Shown: piece by piece, positions 55,399 through 64,000 of the stretch | Position numbering within the stretch: position 1 is the stretch's first letter | Layout of the letters: the number at the start of each line of letters is the position of its first letter | Assembly: GCA_950295325.1 (NCBI GenBank) | Contig: OX485806.1 | Location: 41,478,001-41,542,000 of the forward strand | Length of the DNA stretch: 64,000 nucleotides | Direction: 5' to 3' | Source: Polytrichum commune | Taxonomy: Eukaryota > Streptophyta > Polytrichopsida > Polytrichales > Polytrichaceae | Position numbers and translations under genes: made by a program | Notes under the pieces: generated by a model | Told to the model about the DNA's origin: nothing | What the model saw: only the letters and a program-made list of their open reading frames with translations | The model's database searches: none

Positions 55399-56900
55399 AG
55401 GGTTCCAAGTTTTGAGCTCGCACTTTGAGGGAAACATGGGTATCAAAAATGCGGGTTATGATGGTGAGCCTGGGGTTTCCAAAAGGTTGTGAGGCTCAAA
55501 TTGGAAAAATGATCATGTGCAAATGGAGTTTGACCATACCATTGATTTTAATGGTAATGGTGGGCATGAGGGTGGATTCGGTGAGGAAAATGGAGGTGTC
55601 CTTTGAAAGGGCTCCCGCAAACCTCAAATAGTATTTGGGGCCTAGAATACCGAATGCACCCAAAACCTTGGAGGGTATTAATGTTGGATTGAAATTTCAA
55701 TTTGAGATGCTTCGAAGGTTCGGATGTTGAAATGAACTTGGTGCTAATGAGGCACCCGGGGCCTCTTAAGGCCTATGTGCGCTATTCAAACGCACAAATG
55801 AAGGATACACCTAAAACGGACGAGCTGTCTAAGAAATGCATCGTTTTAGGTGGGGTTTTAAAAGCGGGTGGTGGATGCCTTGTTTAAGTCCCCAAGGCTT
55901 CTTGAGGACATGGTGGGGATCATCAAGTTTGCAAGATCATTGAATCCGATGGTCCCGAAGAAAAGTTTGGCGGCGCATCACCACAAGTGGCTTTAGCCAA
56001 AGTTGGTCCCAAAGAAATGAGTGCAAATTGTTTGGTTCATTTTACTTAGGCAAAATATGTTGGTGCCGCTAACGGAATGTTGAAAGGTGGCTTTATGCTT
56101 CCAAAGCAAATCATACTTGTGCCACGGACGGAATGTTGGGAGGTGGGTTTGTCCTACCAAGGCAATTCATGTTCGTGCCGCGGACGGAGTGTGGGAATGT
56201 GGCTTTGTGCTACCAAGGCAAAACATGTTTGTTTTGTGGACAAACTATTAGAAATTGGTTTTGTGGCACCAAACCAATTTGTTCCGCGGACGAAATGTTT
56301 AAAGTTGGCTTTGCGGACCAAGCCAAGCCAAGTTGCCGAGGACCGAATGTAAGACGATGGCATTGTGGCCAAGGCTAGTAGCCTTAAGCCAAGGCCAAAT
56401 CTTTTGTACCTTGAGGCTCAATGAATGGGAGAAATGTCTCATGTGTTGACAAAGAGGCTACCACTCCTTCTTGAGCCCAAAATTCACAAGGGAGTTGGGG
56501 CTTGCCGATTGATAGAGAAAACAAGCCCACCAAGGTGCGGTTTGGAAAGGGCGAACCGCATGAGACAAAGGAGGTCGTGATGCATGTAACCTTTTGATGT
56601 GGGACATTAGATTTTTGTCAACATTTCACTCTATGTGAAATAAATGAGGTGCATGTCATTGGAAAGGTCACCTTCTTTGAAATTCACATGAGAGATGTGA
56701 GGTGCAAGCCGGTGTGCTTGCAGTGCATTATGATGTGTCATAATGGCAAAGAGATGAAGTTCAAATTGATAAGGACTCCTATGGTAGGAGGACCCAAGTT
56801 GAATTTGGTCTTAATGGACCAAATGAAAAATGGCCAACATAATAGTCGTGGTTCAATTGGAGCAACTCGATAGAACTTATGGGGAGGCTAGGAAAGATGG
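55399..56900 (+). pseudogene. Degenerate 5' interior where Gag-protease is expected
   Basis: An ATG at 55436 opens only 18 codons. All other frames are short and broken by stops. I recognise no Gag, zinc knuckle or protease DSG. A conserved-looking scrap (MKFKLIRTPMVGGPKLNLV near 56754-56810) is shared with the outer copy near 62480-62570. The middle of the stretch is a tandem repeat listed separately. Either Gag has decayed beyond recognition or the segment was replaced. Confidence 0.55.
56045..56350 (+). repeat. ~59-bp tandem repeat in the 5' interior (five units)
   Basis: Units are built on GTGCCGCGGACGGAATGTT followed by GGTGGCTTTGTGCTACCAAG, with period about 58-60. All three frames give Cys/Arg-rich repeats such as FVPRTEC. 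The same array is present inverted in the outer element at 62955-63260, so it is an old feature of this lineage. Confidence 0.8.
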
Positions 56901-56904
56901 GCCT

Positions 56905-57185
56905 CCCCTAAACCACTTTGGTGGGATGTTGGGGAGATACAATGATGTATTCACCAATGTGTTGCCCAAAAATTACCGCCAAGAAATGAAAATAACTTTG
57001 CTCAACAAGATATTGAGTTCTAGAGGTATGTGGTGACAAAGGAAGTTGGTGACAAACATGAAGAATATCAAGGCCATCCAAAAGGAGAATTGGTCCTTGA
57101 CTCAAGAAAATGGCTTAGGTCATTTGTTGGCCTAGCCAACTACTACCACCACTTCATTCGAGGTTTTTCTAAGGTTGCTAGGACC
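56905..57185 (+). pseudogene. pol: RT remnant with the catalytic core deleted
   Basis: The N-terminal edge (YNDVFTNVLPKN...) is followed almost at once by EFxRYVVTKE-like sequence near 57010-57040 and then FVGLANYYHHFIRGFSKVA. That normally lies some 180-200 residues downstream of the N-terminal edge. The fingers and palm, with all catalytic Asp, are absent. The outer copy has the same junction (62272-62306, minus). Confidence 0.8.
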
Positions 57186-57189
57186 TTAG

Positions 57190-57875
57190 TCAATTTGTTG
57201 AAAAAATGGCTATCCCAAGAGTGGGATGAGCCTTGTCACCAAGCCTTTGGGAAGCTCAAGAGCAAGTTCCCTTCACAAGATGTGGTTAAGTTTCCGGGTT
57301 TTCACAAGCATTTTGAGGTGCACATGGAGACGAAGGACTTTACCATTGGCGGATGTTGAGGCAAAATGGATGGCCATTGCATATAAGAGCATGAAGCTCG
57401 ATGGTTGTCCGACCTCGTCCAACTTGTGCAAGAAATGGCTATCCCAAGAGTGGGATGAGCCTTCCCACCAAGTCTTTGAGGAGCTTAAGACCAAGTTCTC
57501 TTCGCCGCCCGTGCTCAAGTTCGCGTAGCTTGACTATCCTTTTGAGGTCAATATGGGGGCGAGTAACTTTACCATTGGCAGATGCGATCCAAGATGGATG
57601 CCCATTGCATATGGGAGCATTAAGCTTAACGGTTGTCGAACCTTGTGCGACTTGTGAAAGAAAAGGCTATCCGAAGAGTGGGATGAGCCTTTTCACCAAG
57701 TCTTTGGGGAGCTTAAGAGCAAGTTCTCTTTGCCGCCCGTGCTCAAGTTCGTGGAGTTTGAGAAACCTTTTGAAGTGCATACGGGGGCGAGTGACTTTGC
57801 CAATGGTGGATTATGTGTAAGATGGATGGCCATTGCATATGGGAGCATGAAGCTCGATGGTTGTCAAAGAAGACA
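57190..57875 (+). repeat. 229-bp triplication within the RNase H region of the inner element
   Basis: The word ATGGCTATCCCAAGAGTGGG (third copy AGGCTATCCGAAGAGTGGG) starts near 57206, 57434 and 57663, about 228-229 apart. Each unit repeats EWDEPxHQxFxxLKxKF, VLKF, PFEVHxGAxDF and a MAIAYGSMKLDG-like segment, the tether and N-terminal part of RNase H. The outer copy has one shortened unit. Confidence 0.9.
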
Positions 57876-59470
57876 ACCAACTCATGACAAAGAACTTCTT
57901 TGCCGTAGTGCATTGTTTGAAGATGTGGCGACACTATTTGGGGTCGCACAAAGCAAAAGTCTACATGGACAATGTGTCCTAAAAGTATTTTGACATACAA
58001 GCGCAAGTGAGCGCCAAGTCATTGCGGTGGCATGATAGTTTGGCGCTTATGAAGGTGGATTTGATCCACAAACCGGACCGTGGAAATGTGGTGCCGGATG
58101 CGCGAAGTAGACCGGAAGAGTTCCAAGCAATGAGAACCATCCAAACTTTGTGGCTAATGTGTGCCGGCGAAGGAAACTTGTGATGCAAGATACGGGAGGG
58201 GTAAATTCACTACCCCAAAGCACAAAAGCTTTTAGGTGAGCTTCACAAGAGCAAGGTGCTCAAAGAGGTTAAGTTGGTGGACGGATTGTTCAAGTGCAAG
58301 CAAAGTTGGGTATATGTGCCACAAGGCAAGTTGAGGCTATCGGTTTTGAAGAAGGAATATGATAGCCACATTGCCGGCCTTAGAGGAGAAAGAAAAAACC
58401 GCCATAGAATGGTGTCTTGGAGGTACCATTGGCGGTGCATAAAGGAGGATATAGCCCACTTTGTGAAGGTTTGGATGAAGTGCCAAGTGAACCGAGCCTC
58501 TAACCAAAACTAAGGTGGTTTCTTGCAACCGTTGCCTATCCCGTTGGCGCCATGGCATGGTATGTGCATGGACTTGATCACAAGTTTGCCGGAGTCACAT
58601 GGGTATGATGCCATCTTGTTGATGGTAGAGTGGTTTGCCAAGTGGGCACACATGGTGCCGATTGTGGGAACCGCCACCGCGTTGGAGACCGCATAGCCTT
58701 TTCTCAAAGGATGGTTGAGGCACCACGGGTTGCCAAGACTGATTGTGTGGGATCAAGATCCAAAGTTCACAAGTGCATTTTCAATGCATTTCTCTAAGGA
58801 GGTCGGAATGAAACTAAGGTTTAGCATGACCTTGCATTCCCAAATGGATGGGGAAGCGGAGCGTATGAATGGAGTCTTGAAGCAATACTTGAGGAACTTG
58901 GTGGGGGCGGACCAAGGAAATTGGGCGGACTATGTGGGTCGAGCGGAGTGTAATTGCAATGTAGCCACGCACTTGGCTACCATGGGGTGGTCTTTCGTGG
59001 TGGCTTATGGAGTGGATGCGCTCCAACCTATTAACCTAGCTCTCGAGGAGGCACATTCAACACTAGAGTTCAACCAAGATGGTGAGGACTTGGCCAAGGA
59101 GCAAAAAAAAACAAATCTTGGAGATGACCAAGTTGTTGGTGGAGAAAGCCCGAAGGTGGTACGAAGTGCGAATCAATGCCGGAAGACGCAAAGTGGAGAA
59201 TGAGGTGGGCCAAAAGGTGTTGTTGAATGTGAACAACTTCACTTACCCGAAAGGCCTCACTCCAAAGTTTATGTCCAAAATTGGAGCTCCGTTTTCCATT
59301 GTGGAACAAGTGTTCAGGGACATATATAAGTTGGAATTACCGCCCAAGATCAAAGTGCATCCGACATTTCATGTCTTATTCCTAAAACCATTTAAGGACG
59401 ACACCTTGTGGCCCGATCACAAACAAGTGATTAGGCCACCTCCCCACCTTGTGGACGTCATTTGGAACAT
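57876..59470 (+). pseudogene. pol: RNase H end and integrase of the inner element
   Basis: RNase H ends with HDKELL and broken HDSLALMKVDLIHKPDRGN (58030-58090). The integrase zinc finger region is near 58300-58500 (KEYDSHIAGLRGERK, FVKVWMKCQVNRAS). The core has CMDLITSLPES (first Asp), LIVWDQDPKF (second Asp) and HSQMDGEAERMNG (Glu). The C-terminal part is in 59079-59477 (GAPFSIVEQVFRDIYK, KVHPTFHVLF). Stops and frame changes occur throughout, for example TAA at 58511 and TAG near 58695. The catalytic triad is visible but no complete enzyme can be made. Confidence 0.85.
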
Positions 59471-59474
59471 GAGG

Positions 59475-59670
59475 TAGGAGGGCATCCTCAAGTGTAGGAA
59501 GCCCAAGTAAAAATGAAAGAAAATGTACAAATGACTACTTGGAGAAATGGTGAGGATAGAATGAAGCCGTTTGGGTAGCAGCAAGAGACATGATGAACGC
59601 CAAGGAATTGGTGAAGCACTTTGAAGAAAGTAAGGCTAGACATTCCAATAAAATGAAGCGTAGGCATTGA
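59475..59670 (+). pseudogene. Chromodomain remnant of the inner element
   Basis: The segment matches the outer element's chromodomain DNA (ATGATGAACGCCAAGGAATT near 59590) but with further stops and a small deletion in the YLVKW-GY region. Confidence 0.55.
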
Positions 59671-60469
59671 TGAGGACATCAATCTCCTTTAGTGGGGGAG
59701 AGACGCTAGTAGCACACTTAGCTTCGAGGCTAATTACTCCACAACATGAACTTGTTCTTTGGCTTGAGGGAATAAAGTCCAAACTTTAGTGGTGCAAAGA
59801 GAAAAGTATGAGATGAGGTCCTAGTCTTGTACTTGTGCTTGGTTAGTGGAAGAGGGGGAATAGACATGCCAAACTAGGTTGGGTAAGCCGAGTAATTGGG
59901 GGCCATGGCTTGGAGGGGCCTTGGATAAAACCAAGAAACTTCTTAGTTGTGGGCTTGTCCGGGCGGGGACAAGGTGATGGTGCGTGCTCATAAAAGTGCT
60001 ACCCGCGAGCTAACGAGAGTTGGCGCATGGGAGTCATGAACCCATGTCTCGAAAGAGCAAAGTGGGAACCGAGTCAGGCGGGACTTGGCATCACCCCCGT
60101 GCGATCGAGGCGTGGCTTAACAATGGAAAGCCATCTCGGAGTTGCAACCGAGACAACTTAGTGGAAGCGTTGAGGTCTCGCCTAGATGTGTCACGTTAGG
60201 CTAGTGGAGCCTAACGGGGGAGGCCCCAAAGGAGGGGCAACCCAAGTGAGTCCCAAAGTAGGTTGGTCTAGTATAGGTTAGGTCCTTGGATGAAAGATCC
60301 AAGGTCGCTAACGGACCACCTAGGAACGACACCTTTGGGACTATGCCAAATTTGAAGATGCATTGTGGGGGTCGCGCCCTAAGGTAAACACAATGCCGCA
60401 CCATAGAGGATGGCAACTTGAGAATTGGTGTGCCGACTACGAGTATAGTCGATGAGGGCATCGACTCCG

Positions 60470-60484
60470 TTTGGTGGGGGTGAG
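60470..60484 (+). promoter_or_regulatory. Polypurine tract of the inner element
   Basis: GGTGGGGGTGAG directly precedes the 3' LTR. Position and composition fit the plus-strand primer site. Confidence 0.75.
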
Positions 60485-61460
60485 TGTCGCGCACCTCTCC
60501 ATGAGGAGTGGCCGAAACACCATGGGCACAAGGGGGACCCCGGAGTGACACCCGGGACTTGTGGCGCCATTGGTGAGAGGGCCCAAGTGATCCTAGTGTG
60601 GATGAGGTCCCCGGGCGTTGGGAACGCCTCCCATCCACGAAGACTAGGAGGCACAAGGGTAGGGCCATGAGCTATGCGTAGCTCATGGCGTGGTGATTCT
60701 AGAATGCTCAAGAACACCTCAATCGGAGGTGTGAGCTAGGAGTTATGGCCATTTGAGTGGGGCGCTGTCCCGGGACAGCGCCCTGGTACAGCAGTGCCTG
60801 GGAGTGATTCCCGGGACTGCCAAGGTTCAAACAGGCATTACTTCCTCACCACTTGCCCGAATGGGGCAAGTGAGGAGTCCATCGGCATCTACGTGAAGCG
60901 TAGATGAAGATGGAGTGGTTGGTTGCTGGAATCAGACATCATACAAGGAAGTTATGATGGTCTGAAGCTGCAGGGGGGGTTCTAGGCCCAGCAGCTAAGG
61001 GAAAATGTCCACTTGGCCCCAACTCTTGGTAGAGAGACAAGAGGTTGGTTGACGGTGGGGTAGGGGCCCCGCGTAGAGTCCTAGAGGCTTATATGGGTGA
61101 GGTGGTGTGGCCTCACCCACCCGAGGCCGAACGGCAAGGCCTCCATGGGCTTTGGCCTATTGTGAGGCCATAGTTGCCTAGTATGCTTCGGGTTTTTGTA
61201 GTGTTGCTCCGGCAACGCGATGATCAACATAGGATTGGACTTCCATGGATGCAAGTCCACATTGGGGAAATGGGTTACCGATTAAGGGGTGAGTCCCGAA
61301 AGCAAAGTAGGAGGGTTGGTTCCCTCCTATGAACTATTGGTCCGGGGTTAGAGGAGCTAACCATTAGCATGGCGGTATGCGAAGGGTTAGCCACTCGTAA
61401 CCTTTGCTAGAATTGAAAATTGGCAAGATGGTCAAGGGGGGGCTAGCAAGGGTTGCGACA
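60485..61460 (+). repeat. 3' LTR of the inner element
   Basis: 976 bp, same ends and nearly the same sequence as 54409-55384, followed by the right TSD CCGGC at 61461-61465. Confidence 0.95.
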
Positions 61461-63915
61461 CCGGCAATAGGACTATCATATTCCTCCTTCAAAACCGATA
61501 GCCTCAACTTGCTTTGTGGCACATATACCCGACTTTGCTTGCACTTGAACAATCCGTCCACCAACTTAACCTCTTTGAGCACCTTGTTCTTGCCAAGCTC
61601 ACCTAAAAGCATTTGTGCTTTGGGGTAGTAAATTTACCCCTCCCATATCTTGCATCACAAGTTTCCTTCACCGGCACACATTAGCCACAAGGTTTGGATG
61701 GTTCTCATTGCTTGGAACTCTTCCGGTCTACTTTGCGCATCCGGCACCACATTTCCACGGTCCGGTTTGTGGATCAGATCCACCTTCATAAGCGCCAAGC
61801 TATCATGCCAACGCAATGACTTGGCGCTCACTTGCACTTGTATGTCAAAATACTTTTAGGACACATTGTCCTTGTAGACCTTTACTTTGTGCGACTCCAA
61901 CTAGTGTCGCCACATCTTCAAGCAATGCACTACCGCAAAGAAGTTCTTTGTCATGAGTTGGTTGTCTTCTTTGACAACCATCGAGCTTCATGCTCGCATA
62001 TGCAATGGTCATCCATCTTACATGACCAATCCACCATTGGCTAAGTCACTCACTCCCCAAAGGCTTGGTTGCAAGGCTCATCCCACTCTTCGGATAGCCA
62101 TTTTTTTCAACAAGTTGACTAAGGTCCTAGCAACCTTAGAAAAATCTCGAATGAAGTGGTTAATGTAGTTGGCTAGGCCATCCGATGAACTAAGTTTTTT
62201 TTTGAGTCAAGGGCCAATTCTCCTCTTGGATTGCCTTGACATTTTTCATGTTCGTCCACCAACTTCATTTGTCACCACATACCTCAAGAACTCAATATCT
62301 CATTGAGCGAAGTTGCTTTCCACTCCTTGGCGGTAACATTTTGAGCAACACATTGGTGAATACCTCCTTGTATCTCACCAACATCCCATTAAAGTGGTTT
62401 GGGGGAGGCCCATCTTTCCTAGCCTCCCCATACATTCCTTGGAGTTGTTCCAATTGAACCACGACCATTATGTTTTTTATTTTTCATTTGCTCCATTAAG
62501 ACCAAATTCAACTTGGGTCCTCCTACCATAGGAGTCCTTGTCAATTTGAACTTCAATTCTTTGCCATTTTGACACGTCATAATGCACCGCAAGCACACCG
62601 TCTTGCACCTCACATCTATCATGTGAGTTTCAAAGAAGGCGACCTTCACAATGACATGCATTTCATCTATTTCACATGATGTGAAATTTTGAAAAAAAAT
62701 CTAATGTTCCACATTGAAAGATTACATGCATCACAGCCTCCTTTGTCTCATGCGGTTCGCCCTTTCCAAACCGCACCTTGGTGGGCTTCACCACTCTACC
62801 AATCGGCAAGCCCCAACTCCCTTGTGAGCTTTGGGGTCATGAAAGAATGCCTTAACTCTTTGTCAACCCATGAGACAAGTCTCCCATTCATTTGAGCCTC
62901 AAGGTACAAAATACTTGGCCTCGGCTTAAGGCTACTAGCCTTGGCCACAAAGCCATCGTCCAACATTTGGTCCTCGGCAACTTGGCTTGGCTTGGTCCGC
63001 AAAGCCAACTTTAAACATTTCGTCCGCGGGAGAAATTGGTTTGGTGCCACAAAACCAATTTCTCATAGTTTGTCTGCAAAACAAACATGTTTTGCCTTGG
63101 TAGCACAAAGCCACCTTCCCACACTCCGTCCACGGCACGAACATGAATTGCCTTGGTAGGACAAATCCACCTCCCAACATTCTGTCCGCGGCACAAGTAT
63201 GATTTGCTTTGGAAGCATAAAGCCACCTTTCAACGTTCCGTCCGCGGCACCAACATGTTTTGCCTAAGTAAAATGGACCAAACAATTTGCACTCATTTCT
63301 TTGGGACCTACTTTGGCTAAAGCCACTTGTGGTGATGCACTGCCAAACTTCTCTTTGGGACCATCGGCTTCAATGCTCTTGCAAACTTGATGGTCCCCAC
63401 CATGTCCTCAAGAAGCCTTGGGGACTTAAACAAGGCATCCACCACCTGCTTTTAAAACCCCACCTAAAAGGATGCATTTCTTAGAAAGCTCGTCCGTTTT
63501 AGGTGTATCCTTCATTTGTGCGTTTGAATAGCGCACATAGGCCTTATGAGGCCCCGGGTGCCTCATTAGCACCAAATTCATTCCAACATCAATACCTTCC
63601 AAGCATTTCGAATTGGAATTTCAATCCAACATTAATGCCCTCCAAGGTTTTGGGTGCTTTCGGTATTCTAGGCCCCAAATGTTTTTTGAGGTTTGCGGGA
63701 GCCCTTTTCAAAGCACTCCTCCATTTTCCTTACCGAATCCACCCTCATGCCCACCATTGTCATTAGAACCAATGGTATGGTCAAATTCAACTTGCACATG
63801 ATCCTTGTTCCAATTTGAGCCTCACAACCTTTTGGAAACCCCGGGCTCACCGTCATAACCCGCATTTTTGATAGCCATGTTTCCCTCAAAGTGGGAGCTC
63901 AAAACTTGGAACCCT
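61461..63915 (-). pseudogene. pol: 5' interior and RNase H part of the outer element
   Basis: From the minus-strand 5' end: no recognisable Gag, the ~59-bp array (63260-62955), scraps matching the inner copy, and the shared RT deletion junction (about 62290). These are followed by an RT connection/RNase H segment with a single shortened copy of the 229-bp unit (about 62110-61985) and the link to the integrase zinc finger (61640-61466), where the inner element inserted. All frames are broken. Confidence 0.75.
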
Positions 63916-63927
63916 GCTCTGATACCA
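63916..63927 (-). promoter_or_regulatory. Primer-binding site of the outer element
   Basis: GCTCTGATACCA is the inverse of TGGTATCAGAGC, two bases from the LTR edge at 63930. Confidence 0.92.
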
Positions 63928-63929
63928 CG

Positions 63930-64000
63930 TGTCGCAACCCTTGCTAGCCCCCCTTGACAATCTTGCCAATTTTCAATTCTAGCAAAGGTTACGAGCACTA
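63930..64000 (-). repeat. 5' LTR of the outer element, cut by the window end
   Basis: TGTCGCAACCCTTGC onwards. All 71 bases equal the start of 51321-52295, consistent with the two LTRs of one element. Confidence 0.9.

Larger units (their letters stand above)
54409..61460 (+). mobile_element. Inner gypsy element (family 1), 7,052 bp, two LTRs, TSD CCGGC
   Basis: 5' LTR 54409-55384, interior 55385-60484, 3' LTR 60485-61460, flanked by CCGGC at 54404-54408 and 61461-61465. The LTRs are both 976 bp, and I count about four differences (near 54590-54596/60667-60672, 60838 and 60912), so insertion was recent. Primer site, purine tract and ends are intact, yet the interior has no Gag, protease or RT core and pol is full of stops. 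The copy must therefore have been moved by proteins from another element. It sits inside the outer copy of its own family. Confidence 0.95.
51321..64000 (-). mobile_element. Outer gypsy chromovirus derivative (family 1), interrupted by a younger copy
   Basis: Read on the minus strand: 5' LTR (from beyond 64000 to 63930), primer site, interior 63929-61461, interruption, interior 54408-52296, 3' LTR 52295-51321. The 71 visible bases of the 5' LTR equal the matching end of the 3' LTR. The two interior parts join cleanly within the integrase zinc-finger region once the nested element and one CCGGC are removed. The interior has no recognisable Gag, protease or RT catalytic core. RNase H, integrase and a chromodomain remain, all broken. 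Confidence 0.9.

Overview
The window is a nested block of transposable elements and satellite-like arrays from a plant nuclear genome. I see no rRNA, no intact tRNA and no convincing intact host gene. Plant origin is suggested by Ty3/gypsy chromovirus-type elements with a Met-initiator-type primer site, hAT-type insertions, very large solo LTRs and a gag-like gene of plant-transposon style. A cytosine-methyltransferase-bearing gypsy element points, by inference, to a non-flowering streptophyte (charophyte, bryophyte, lycophyte or fern), but the species cannot be fixed from sequence alone.

Layout. 1-8 kb: a 3.07-kb solo LTR (716-3781, 5-bp TSD), a promoter-like TATA followed by an exact 53-bp-period repeat, and AT-rich sequence. 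8.3-15.14 kb: a decayed gypsy polyprotein reading Gag, protease, DNMT3-like C5-cytosine methyltransferase, reverse transcriptase, RNase H, integrase. Everything up to the RT lies in one frame, broken by nonsense codons. 17.1-18.3 kb: a broken unknown TE-type protein gene on the minus strand. 18.75-19.55 kb: a non-autonomous hAT element with a perfect 8-bp TSD. 19.89-25.83 kb: a three-layer nest, in which a ~975-bp LTR (family 1) is split by a ~4-kb single-gene element (element A), itself hit by another family-1 solo LTR. 25.85-29.69 kb: a decayed multi-exon minus-strand gene with a GNHR (ParB/sulfiredoxin-like) segment and a degenerate methyltransferase-like segment. 29.7-39.1 kb: a ~212-bp satellite array interrupted by a family-1 solo LTR, by an inverted copy of the 3-kb solo LTR, and by a block with other repeats. 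39.1-43.4 kb: low-complexity repeats. 43.44-50.11 kb: a second single-gene element (B) containing an inverted third copy (C) inside its coding region. 51.32 kb to the window end: a minus-strand gypsy chromovirus derivative interrupted by a nearly intact, very young plus-strand copy of the same family (54409-61460, TSD CCGGC).

How the parts relate. Three repeat systems dominate. (1) The DNMT-carrying gypsy element, whose visible inactivating substitutions all fit C-to-T or G-to-A transitions. (2) A family of ~3.7-4.0-kb units bounded by TGTGGG...CCCACA, carrying one coiled-coil gag-like gene with its own TATA box and AATAAA and no visible LTRs or pol. (3) A gypsy family that has lost its RT core yet clearly still transposed, so it must have been mobilised by proteins supplied elsewhere. 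Nesting order and TSDs give a readable relative chronology.
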